Origin: Bacteroidota bacterium
GTDB lineage: Bacteria > Bacteroidota > Ignavibacteria > SZUA-365
Reading direction: 5' to 3'
NCBI GenBank assembly: GCA_023432805.1
Contig: JAEYUG010000109.1
Coordinates: forward strand, 1 to 9,861
DNA length: 9,861 nucleotides
The notes under the pieces were generated by a model that was not told the origin of the DNA, did not search any database, and saw nothing but the letters and a program-made list of their open reading frames with translations. Position numbers and translations under genes: made by a program. Shown piece after piece: positions 1-5,792 of this stretch (position 1 is its first letter; every line of letters starts with the position of its first letter).

Positions 1-16
1 ACGCACGGCCGTGCGT
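1..16. repeat. Perfect 16-bp palindrome at the window edge
   Basis: The first 16 bases, ACGCACGGCCGTGCGT, equal their own reverse complement. The palindrome lies 21 nt past the stop codon of the KdsC-like gene on the minus strand, so it could be the stem of a transcription terminator, an operator-like site, or chance in GC-rich DNA. The window ends here, so a following T-tract cannot be checked. As RNA it would fold to about a 6-bp stem with a 4-nt loop. Confidence 0.35.
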
Positions 17-37
17 CCGCTGCAGATCGTCAGGTGA

Positions 38-625
38 TCAGAGCATGCTGGGGCGGTGACCGCCGAGGGCGATGAGGGCCTCGGCGGCATCGCGGAATGC
101 GCCGCGTCCCCCGGGCGCACCGCACACATACTGGGCAAGCGCACGAATGGCCGGCATTGCATCGGCCGGTGTGAACGTGAGTCCATGCTGGGAGATCTTC
201 GTCATTACCGCATGATCATTGATGTCGTCGCCGATGTAGGCGATGTCGTGCACCGTGAGTCCCCGCTCTTCAAGCAGGATCTCGAGTGCCGCCGTCTTGT
301 CCTTCACTCCCAGATGCAGCTCGGTGATCTTCAGCTTCCGCGCGCGCTCGACGAGATTGGGACTCACCTCCCCGGTCATGATCCCCGTTTCGATGCCATG
401 GGCGCGCAGGCGTTCCACTCCCATCCCATCACGAATGCTGTAGCGCTTGAGCTCCTCCCCCCGCTCGGAGTAGTACACCCCGCCGTCGGTCAGCACACCG
501 TCGTTGTCGGTGAGCACGAGACGGATCGTACGGGCACGGTGCATGAACGCATCGCGCGTCAGGTGCTGGATGCTGCCCGTGAAGTTGTCGGCACGCGTGA
601 ACAGGTCGTGGGTGTCGATCATCAT
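38..625 (-). CDS. kdsC: KdsC-like HAD phosphatase (Kdo-8-phosphate phosphatase family)
   Basis: This 195-residue protein belongs to the small, cap-less C0 HAD phosphatases typified by KdsC, which removes phosphate from 3-deoxy-D-manno-octulosonate 8-phosphate in lipopolysaccharide core synthesis in the cytoplasm. Visible motifs: motif I LTDNDGVLTDG with nucleophile D40 and acid/base D42, motif II MTGE at 83-86, motif III lysine in GVKDK (106-110), and motif IV GDDINDH (132-138) for Mg2+. The RDGMG segment (66-70) is also typical. Motif I usually reads DVDG or DCDG; the Asn between the two aspartates is a mild variation that keeps both catalytic residues. The start is uncertain: tandem ATGs at 625/622, or M28, which would remove a poorly conserved leader. 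The gene begins 5 nt after the DinB stop, so it is probably co-transcribed with it. Related phosphatases act on sialic-acid-type 9-phosphates, so the exact substrate is inferred. Confidence 0.85.
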   Translation of the reverse strand: MMIDTHDLFTRADNFTGSIQHLTRDAFMHRARTIRLVLTDNDGVLTDGGVYYSERGEELKRYSIRDGMGVERLRAHGIETGIMTGEVSPNLVERARKLKITELHLGVKDKTAALEILLEERGLTVHDIAYIGDDINDHAVMTKISQHGLTFTPADAMPAIRALAQYVCGAPGGRGAFRDAAEALIALGGHRPSML

Positions 626-630
626 GTCGA

Positions 631-1170
631 TCAGACGCGGTCGGTGAACGAGGGGAGCGGGGGACGTGGTGCATCGACGGTGATCGCGGGCACCAGACCG
701 AGCAGACGCGTGTAGACGGTCAGCTGTCCGCGATGGTACATCTCGTGCGACACTGCCTCGTAGAGTGCGGTCAGACGCGTACCCCGCGATCCGTCGCGCA
801 GCGTGCCGAGCTGCAGCATCCAGAGCTCGCCCTTCGCCCGCAGACGGGATTCAGCGTCGGAGTACTGTTCGGCAAGCAGGTCCAGCAACTTCTCCTGCGT
901 GTCGGCCCGCGAGATGTTCGGCGCATAGATGTTGACAAGCTGCGAGAGCGTGCCGCGATGGAAATTCGTATCGTCGCGCAGGATCTCCTCGATCGTCAGA
1001 ATCGCGACCTCGAGAATGTGCTGCAGAATCTCCGTCACGCTGCGCGTGTCGAGCGTGGCGCGAAAACTGAATCGCGCGGGTGGAAGCACCTTGACTTCCT
1101 GCACGAGTCCCCGCCGCACGTCGTACCAATGCGCGAAGACTTCGTCGAACAGTGTGCTGCGTATCTGCAT
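631..1170 (-). CDS. DinB/YfiT-fold protein, putative thiol-dependent transferase or isomerase
   Basis: The protein has 179 residues if it starts at the ATG at 1170. The reading frame stays open to 1266, but that would overlap the upstream gene by 55 bp with an unrelated-looking leader, so I prefer 1170, about 41 nt after the upstream stop. The four-helix DinB fold is indicated by a histidine triad: H51 in LQHILE, then H142 and H146 in the C-terminal SHEMYHRGQ motif. These normally bind a divalent metal. Known families with this fold include bacillithiol S-transferases (BstA/YfiT) and mycothiol-dependent maleylpyruvate isomerase. The C-terminus (about 160-179) is a proline-rich tail. It lies between a flavin reductase-like gene and a KdsC-like gene, all on one strand. 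The fold assignment is firm. The reaction is unknown; isomerisation next to a fumarylacetoacetase-type hydrolase is my inference. Confidence 0.82.
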   Translation of the reverse strand: MQIRSTLFDEVFAHWYDVRRGLVQEVKVLPPARFSFRATLDTRSVTEILQHILEVAILTIEEILRDDTNFHRGTLSQLVNIYAPNISRADTQEKLLDLLAEQYSDAESRLRAKGELWMLQLGTLRDGSRGTRLTALYEAVSHEMYHRGQLTVYTRLLGLVPAITVDAPRPPLPSFTDRV

Positions 1171-1211
1171 GTCGGTGTGGTTCTCTGGTGAAACGAAGTG
1201 GATGGGATGGA

Positions 1212-2210
1212 TCAGGACGCCAGCCGCGCAATGACGGCTGCCTCGCTCATGAGCACGCACTCCCACGCCATCGCGACATCGCCCTCGCGCAGAAACAGCT
1301 GTGCACAGCGCTCGAGCCGCACTGCAACGAGCGACCTGCGTCCCGCCCCCATGCGCAGATCATGCAACGCGCAGAAGAGCGCTTCGCGCGGATGCGCCAT
1401 GTGATGCTCGATGTCGAAGGAGTCGGCGCGCGATGGGTCGGGGGGAATCCTCTCAAGGTCGCGACGCCAGCGTTCCTCCACCGCCACCGTGTCGGGAAGC
1501 ATCTCCACCGCGGCCAGTCGTGCGAGATCGTTGCCGGTCAGCACCGTGCTCTCACGCACATGCGCGGGCAGCGCGTCGAATCCGATGCCCACACGCGGCG
1601 GCTTCGGCAACTCGAACAGCGCCGCACCGCTCGCACGGCAGTAGTAATTCTGGCCCATGCGCGCGACCAGATCAAGCCGCTCGGGATGGATGCGGTCGTT
1701 CTCATACGCAGATGCACGCACGTGGAACATCACCACCTCGGCGATCAGCAGATTGCCCGACCCGGGCTTCCCGCCAGTGTCGTGATGATGCAGCAGACGG
1801 CACTCCATCACGAACGGGGATTCGGCCACGCCGGGCGCACGCACATGGGTGGAGGGCAGGGGAGTGAATCCCGCCTTCACGAACTCATTGACCCCGCGGT
1901 CATAGTCCGCCGACGCGAGATTGACCTGATGCACCATCGCGTACGACACCGCGCTGATCGTGAACTCACGCGTAGCAATGATGTTCTCGAACGTGTGCTT
2001 CGGCGCGCCCGTCGTTCCGCGGTATGCGGGCGAGACGACGACGACCGGGGGATTGGCGCCGAAGGCGTTGAAGAAACTGAAGGGCGACAGGTTCACCTGC
2101 CCCGCGGCATCGACCGTCGCGACCAGCGCGATCGGCCGCGGCGCCACACCGCTCAGGAGCAGCTGGTGGACGAAGGGAACAGGATGATCGGCGGGGTCGA
2201 AGGATTTCAT
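1212..2210 (-). CDS. Flavin reductase-like FMN-binding split-barrel protein with C-terminal extension
   Basis: This 332-residue protein is of the DIM6/NtaB-like flavin reductase family, cytoplasmic flavoproteins that bind FMN in a split barrel. The core runs from about 10 to 200: VAPRPIALVAT (22-32), NLSPFSFFNAF (40-50), PPVVVVSPA (54-62), a KHTFENI segment (71-77), GVNEFVKAG (106-114) and DLVARMGQNYYCRASG (180-195). A conserved tail GIGFDALP...STVLTGNDL (208-229) follows, which I recall from Bacteroidota members that end near residue 250. Here about 80 further residues (250-332) appear, Arg- and Ala-rich and predicted helical. Its ATG overlaps the hydrolase stop in an ATGA, so the two are translationally coupled. 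In Bacteroidota such genes can sit near homogentisate dioxygenase and fumarylacetoacetase genes; this is recollection. Whether it reduces free flavin or acts on a substrate is not known. Confidence 0.85.
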   Translation of the reverse strand: MKSFDPADHPVPFVHQLLLSGVAPRPIALVATVDAAGQVNLSPFSFFNAFGANPPVVVVSPAYRGTTGAPKHTFENIIATREFTISAVSYAMVHQVNLASADYDRGVNEFVKAGFTPLPSTHVRAPGVAESPFVMECRLLHHHDTGGKPGSGNLLIAEVVMFHVRASAYENDRIHPERLDLVARMGQNYYCRASGAALFELPKPPRVGIGFDALPAHVRESTVLTGNDLARLAAVEMLPDTVAVEERWRRDLERIPPDPSRADSFDIEHHMAHPREALFCALHDLRMGAGRRSLVAVRLERCAQLFLREGDVAMAWECVLMSEAAVIARLAS

Positions 2211-3208
2211 TGTTCCATGCGGATTGTGTTGACCAGTGCACCAAGCCCCTCGATTTCACAGACAACCTCGTCGCCGGGCTTCAGCCACCAGGCCGGATCG
2301 TACACCTTCGAGCCATTCAATTCGAGGAAGCATCCCGTGCCGACCGTGCCCGACCCGATCACGTCGCCGGGATGCAGCGTCACACCGTACGAGGCCCGCT
2401 CGATGATCTGCGCAAAGGTCCACGACATGTCGCGCATGTTGCCACGGCTTACCTCCGTGCCGTTCACCCGCGTGGTCATCACCAGATCGTAGCGCTCGCC
2501 CGCCTCGCCCGTGATGCGGCGGTCGGCGAGTTCGTCCTTCGTCACGAGCCAGGGACCGATCGACGTCGCGAAATCCTTGCCCTTTGCGGGACCCAGGTTC
2601 AACGTCATCTCATGCATCTGCAGCGCGCGTGCGCTCCAGTCGTTCATCACCATGTAGCCCGCGATGTACGCGTCGGCCTCCGCGGCGGAAATGTTGCGTC
2701 CCTCGCGCCCGATCACGATCGCCGCCTCGAGTTCGAAATCCAGCTTGTCGCAGTGCAGCGGCAGCACGTCCACGGGTCCGGGACCCGTCACCGCCAGATG
2801 ATTCGTGAAGTAGAAGATCGGGATCTCATCGAATTCCTTGATCATCGGCACGCCGCGATTGCGCCGCGCCGCCTCCACGTGCTGTCGGAACGCATACCCG
2901 TCGCGCATCGACGTCGGCCGCGGCACCGGCGCGCAGAGCGTCACCTCGTCCGCCGCATACGCGACCTTCGTGTGATGCACCACGCTCGGCGCACCCTCTG
3001 CGCGGAACCACGCCTCCACCTTGCGCGCGAGCGCCATCGCCGCCTCGCCGCCCGCCAGAAACGCGAGCATCTCGTCGGGCAGCAGATCGTCGCCCTCCTG
3101 CTGCAGATAGCGCTGCATCGTGTGTGCCGCCTGCAGGTGAAGGATGGAGGAATCGACCAGCGCGCCCAGATGCGCACGGCCGTCATGGAGGAAGGTGAGG
3201 AGTTTCAT
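2207..3208 (-). CDS. Fumarylacetoacetate hydrolase family protein, likely fumarylacetoacetase
   Basis: This 333-residue cytoplasmic hydrolase of the FAH superfamily cleaves C-C bonds in 1,3-diketo acids. Fumarylacetoacetase splits fumarylacetoacetate to fumarate and acetoacetate in the last step of tyrosine/homogentisate breakdown. The C-terminal FAH fold shows the metal ligands E159 and E161 in DFELEAAIVIG and D190 in NDWSARALQ. The catalytic-region motif MRDGYAFRQH (101-110) gives D103, Y105 and H110 with the same spacing as the Asp-Tyr-His set of mammalian fumarylacetoacetase, and K211 lies in GKDFATSIGPW. All key residues I know to look for are present, which favours a true hydrolase over a decarboxylase or isomerase relative, although other acylpyruvase-type substrates remain possible. 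The start at 3208 gives a normal MKLLTFLHDG opening; I see no clear Shine-Dalgarno. The stop overlaps the next gene by 4 bp. Confidence 0.9.
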   Translation of the reverse strand: MKLLTFLHDGRAHLGALVDSSILHLQAAHTMQRYLQQEGDDLLPDEMLAFLAGGEAAMALARKVEAWFRAEGAPSVVHHTKVAYAADEVTLCAPVPRPTSMRDGYAFRQHVEAARRNRGVPMIKEFDEIPIFYFTNHLAVTGPGPVDVLPLHCDKLDFELEAAIVIGREGRNISAAEADAYIAGYMVMNDWSARALQMHEMTLNLGPAKGKDFATSIGPWLVTKDELADRRITGEAGERYDLVMTTRVNGTEVSRGNMRDMSWTFAQIIERASYGVTLHPGDVIGSGTVGTGCFLELNGSKVYDPAWWLKPGDEVVCEIEGLGALVNTIRMEQ

Positions 3209-3238
3209 GCTCGGATGTATGGATGGTGATACTGTCGT

Positions 3239-3291
3239 CGCCTCCCCCGGGGGAAGCCTCTGCTGCGCCGCTCCGCTGCGGAAATCGCCTC
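3239..3291. repeat. GC-rich structured linker between metH and the hydrolase gene
   Basis: The 81 bp between these two minus-strand genes carry several short inverted and direct repeats. TCCCCCGGGGGA (3243-3254) is a perfect palindrome. CCGC/GCGG (3268-3271 and 3278-3281) can form a stem around a 6-nt loop. The hexamer CGCCTC occurs at both ends (3239-3244 and 3286-3291), and GCCTC occurs again at 3256-3260. The metH stop codon lies in the right-hand copy. There is no T-tract on the minus strand, so it is not a convincing intrinsic terminator. It could be a small dispersed repeat, an attenuating or processing structure, or composition-driven chance. Confidence 0.4.
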
Positions 3292-5128
3292 AGACGGACG
3301 GCTCGTCGAACACGCGCCGGTCGAAGATGAGCGCTTCGGCCAGACCGCGTCCCTCTTCGTCGATGCGATAGAGGGGCATGATCTTACTCGCATGCACGAT
3401 CGCCATGTCGAGTCCCGCCTCGCAGGCATGATGCAGGAACACGGAATTGAGCACATGGCGTGCCCGTGCGCCGAGTCCGAAACTGACGTTCGAAACGCCG
3501 AGACTCGTATGCGTCTCGGGAAAGGTCTGTGTGATCAGACGGAGCGCCTCGAGCGTCTCGACGGCGGAGCTGCGGAATTCCTCGTCGCCGCTGCCCAGCG
3601 TGAAGGTGAGGGGATCGAAGATCAGGTCCTGATCGCGCATACCGAAGCGTCGCACGGCGATGTCGCGGATGCGTGCGGCGATCTCCAGCTTCCGCGCGGC
3701 GGTCTTCGCCATGCCCTGCTCGTCGATCGTCAGCGCGACCACGGCGGCGCCGTACATGCGGCAGAGCGGCAGCACGCGCTCGAGCCGCTCCTCGCCGTCC
3801 TCGAGATTGATCGAGTTGACGATTGCGCGTCCCGCGCAACGCTCCAGCGCCGCCTCGAGCACGGGCAGTTCTGTCGAATCGATCATGAGGGGAATGCTGG
3901 ATTGCGTATTGAAGCGCCGCACTACCTCGATCATGTCGCGCCGCTCGTCGCGTCCCACATACGCGACGCAGACATCGAGCACATGTGCACCCTCGCGGAT
4001 CTGTTCGCGGGCCATGCCGACCATGGCGTCGTAATCCTCGGCCAGCAGCAGTTCGCGGAATTTCTTCGATCCGTTGGCGTTGCAGCGTTCGCCGATGAGC
4101 AGGGGAGCGGGATCCAGCCGCAGGGGCACGGCCGTGTAGATCGAACTGACCGCAGGCGTGCAGGTCACGCTCCGCTTCCGCACGGGGTGCGCGGCGGCGA
4201 TCGCGGCCAGGCGTTCGATGTGCGCGGCAGTGGTGCCGCAGCATCCCCCGATCACATTCGCACCGAATTCCTCCACGAAACGCGTCATCCACTGCTCCAT
4301 CTCGTCGGGCGTGAGCTTGTAGCAGGTATGGCCGCCGATGTTTTCAGGAATGCCGGCGTTGGGCATGATGAAGACGGCCTTGGGCGAGGTCGCGGCGATG
4401 GTGCGGAGATTCTCCTCCATCTCGCGGGGACCCGTGGCGCAGTTCAGGCCGAACACGTCGACGAGGTCGTAGGGTTCGATTGCCGTGATGGCCGCGCTGA
4501 TCTCGCTGCCCATGAGCATCGTGCCCATCGACTCGATGGTGACGGAGACGATGATCGGCACGCGGAAGCCGACGGCCTCGAAGTGTTCGCGCGCGGCGGC
4601 GAGGGCGCATTTGATCTGCAGCAGGTCCTGGCAGGTCTCGATGCAGAGCACGTCGACGCCGCCCTCGACGAGCGCGGCGATCTGTTCGCGGAACGATGCT
4701 CGCATGTCGTGCACCTCGATGTGGCCGAGCGAGGGCAGGCGGGTGGTGGGTCCGATCGAGCCGGCCACGAAGCGGGGACGTTCGGGCGTCGCGTACGCAT
4801 CGGCGGTAGCGCGGGCGATGCGGGCGGCGGCGAGGTTGATCTCGCGCGTGAGATGTGCGATGCCGTACTCGGCCAGCACGATGCTTGTCGCGCCGAACGT
4901 GTTCGTCTCGATGATGTCGCAGCCCGCCTCGAGGAAGGTGCGATGCACGGCTTCCACGACGTCGGGCCGGGTGAGCACGAGGTGCTCGTTGCATCCTTCA
5001 TACGGTGCACCGCCGAAGTCGTCCGCCGTCAGGTCGAAACCCTGCAGCGTGGTGCCGGTGGCGCCGTCGAAGACGAGAATGCGTCGGTCGAGCGCGTCGA
5101 GGAAGCGGTTGTCGGGGTGGAGGTTCAT
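3290..5128 (-). CDS. metH: Methionine synthase N-terminal half: homocysteine and methyltetrahydrofolate modules only
   Basis: Cobalamin-dependent methionine synthase transfers the methyl group of 5-methyltetrahydrofolate to homocysteine. This 612-residue protein holds the homocysteine barrel (about 10-310), with zinc ligands C230 in GLNCATGP and C296/C297 in GGCCGTT. The pterin-binding barrel follows (about 340-595): GERCNANGSKKF (346-357), AHVLDVCVAYVGRD (381-394), DSTE (417-420), NSINLEDG (438-445) and GVSNVSFGL (544-552). It stops at IFDRRVFDEPSV, where the cobalamin cap would begin. The B12 domain with its DxHxxG motif and the SAM-binding reactivation domain are absent, against roughly 1200 residues in full enzymes. 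Only 81 bp follow before the next gene, so no frameshifted remainder is present. The frame is open upstream to 5374, but that lies across the divergent gene; 5128 fits the family start, and M at 5164 is an alternative. It is either a split enzyme with a partner elsewhere or a truncated gene. Confidence 0.88.
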   Translation of the reverse strand: MNLHPDNRFLDALDRRILVFDGATGTTLQGFDLTADDFGGAPYEGCNEHLVLTRPDVVEAVHRTFLEAGCDIIETNTFGATSIVLAEYGIAHLTREINLAAARIARATADAYATPERPRFVAGSIGPTTRLPSLGHIEVHDMRASFREQIAALVEGGVDVLCIETCQDLLQIKCALAAAREHFEAVGFRVPIIVSVTIESMGTMLMGSEISAAITAIEPYDLVDVFGLNCATGPREMEENLRTIAATSPKAVFIMPNAGIPENIGGHTCYKLTPDEMEQWMTRFVEEFGANVIGGCCGTTAAHIERLAAIAAAHPVRKRSVTCTPAVSSIYTAVPLRLDPAPLLIGERCNANGSKKFRELLLAEDYDAMVGMAREQIREGAHVLDVCVAYVGRDERRDMIEVVRRFNTQSSIPLMIDSTELPVLEAALERCAGRAIVNSINLEDGEERLERVLPLCRMYGAAVVALTIDEQGMAKTAARKLEIAARIRDIAVRRFGMRDQDLIFDPLTFTLGSGDEEFRSSAVETLEALRLITQTFPETHTSLGVSNVSFGLGARARHVLNSVFLHHACEAGLDMAIVHASKIMPLYRIDEEGRGLAEALIFDRRVFDEPSV

Positions 5129-5140
5129 GAGCGTCAAGCA

Positions 5141-5149
5141 GGAAAGATA
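5141..5149 (-). promoter_or_regulatory. Possible -7 box of the metH promoter (TATCTTTCC)
   Basis: Read on the minus strand this is TATCTTTCC, close to the TAnnTTTG -7 element known for Bacteroidota primary sigma factors. It would place the transcript start only about 8-10 nt before the metH ATG at 5128, giving an almost leaderless mRNA, and it argues against the alternative start at 5164. No TTG -33 element is visible at the expected distance, so the call is weak. Confidence 0.3.
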
Positions 5150-5205
5150 CGAAAAACAGTCCATGCGTGCAGTGCAGGGGACGCGAATCTCCACCTCAGG
5201 AACAC

Positions 5206-5214
5206 TATATTTCC
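5206..5214 (+). promoter_or_regulatory. Possible -7 box of the thioredoxin-MATE promoter (TATATTTCC)
   Basis: TATATTTCC lies 23 nt before the start codon and resembles both the TAnnTTTG element of Bacteroidota and a sigma-70 -10 box. It mirrors the minus-strand box at 5141-5149: both read TATnTTTCC. This suggests a divergent promoter pair in the 109-bp intergenic region. No good -35 or -33 partner is apparent. No riboswitch-like structure for cobalamin or SAM fits in this short space. Confidence 0.35.
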
Positions 5215-5228
5215 CGTCTGCACATTTT

Positions 5229-5233
5229 GGAGG
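5229..5233 (+). promoter_or_regulatory. Shine-Dalgarno GGAGG fixing the thioredoxin-like start
   Basis: GGAGG ends 4 nt before the ATG at 5238. It is one of only two strong ribosome-binding sites in front of genes here and decides the start, although the frame remains open upstream to 4485. Confidence 0.75.
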
Positions 5234-5237
5234 ATTC

Positions 5238-5792
5238 ATGGCTCTCGCATACTCGCAGGGCATGCCTGCAGGCGCATCCGCACCTGATTTTTCGCTCGTC
5301 GGCGTTGACGGGCGCACGTATTCGCTCGCCTCCTTCGCCGAGGCGTCGGTGCTCGTGGTGGTGTTCACCTGCAACCACTGTCCCTACGCCATTGCGAACG
5401 AAGATCGCCTCATCGATCTCGCCACGCGGTACACCGACCGCGGCGTGGCCTTCGTCGCGATCAATCCCAATGACGCCGACGCATACCCCGAAGACTCGTT
5501 CGACGCCATGCGCGTGCGTGCCGACGAAAAGGGCTTCCCCTTTCCGTACCTGCGCGACGAGACCCAGGAGGTCGCCCGCGCCTACGACGCGGCCTGCACG
5601 CCCGACATCTTCGTCTTCGGCGGGGATCGCCGCCTCGTCTACAACGGCCGCGTCGACGACAACTGGCAGGACGCCTCGCGCGTCGTGCGTCGCGATCTCG
5701 CCACGGCGATCGAGGATGCCCTCGCCGGTCGCGCACTCACCATCACGCCCGTCGCCGCGATGGGATGCAGCATCAAGTGGAAGCGCCGCTGA
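5238..5792 (+). CDS. Thioredoxin-fold AhpC/TSA-Redoxin family protein with CNHC motif
   Basis: This 184-residue protein of the thioredoxin-like AhpC/TSA-Redoxin type probably reduces disulfides or peroxides in the cytoplasm, since no signal peptide or membrane segment is present. The N-terminus GASAPDFSLVGVDGRTYSL (12-30) is the usual peroxiredoxin-like opening. It is followed by VVFTCNHCPY (41-50) with redox pair C45/C48, then VAFVAINPND (70-79), LRDETQEVARAYDAACTPD (105-123) with the cis-proline at P122 just after C120, and IFVF (124-127). C177 in the C-terminal MGCSIKWK is typical of this subfamily, in which C-terminal cysteines can act in catalysis. It starts after a strong GGAGG. Its 3' end overlaps the MATE gene by 28 bp in another frame, so both are likely on one transcript. 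Physiological substrate and electron donor are unknown. Confidence 0.88.
   Translation: MALAYSQGMPAGASAPDFSLVGVDGRTYSLASFAEASVLVVVFTCNHCPYAIANEDRLIDLATRYTDRGVAFVAINPNDADAYPEDSFDAMRVRADEKGFPFPYLRDETQEVARAYDAACTPDIFVFGGDRRLVYNGRVDDNWQDASRVVRRDLATAIEDALAGRALTITPVAAMGCSIKWKRR

Noticed and set aside
1171..1266. DinB protein starting at 1266
   Set aside because: It would overlap the flavin reductase gene by 55 bp, and the extra 32 residues are not DinB-like.
3209..3289. Frameshift as the cause of the short metH
   Set aside because: Only 81 bp separate the metH stop from the hydrolase start, far too little for the missing 600 or so residues, and no frame there encodes B12-domain sequence.
5129..5237. 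Cobalamin or SAM riboswitch before metH
   Set aside because: The intergenic space is only 109 bp and I see no B12-box or SAM-type motif; the likely metH leader is nearly absent.
3392..5287. A 631-codon open frame on the plus strand opposite metH
   Set aside because: It is His/Arg/Asp-rich with no motif and lies antisense to a clear metH; GC-rich DNA has few stops in the opposite phase. Similar long shadows at 56-715, 1152-2492, 5167-6894, 5639-7237 and 7383-8903 were dropped for the same reason.
5129..5374. Longer methionine synthase start at 5374
   Set aside because: The extra N-terminal residues have no family resemblance and overlap the divergent promoter and thioredoxin-like gene.
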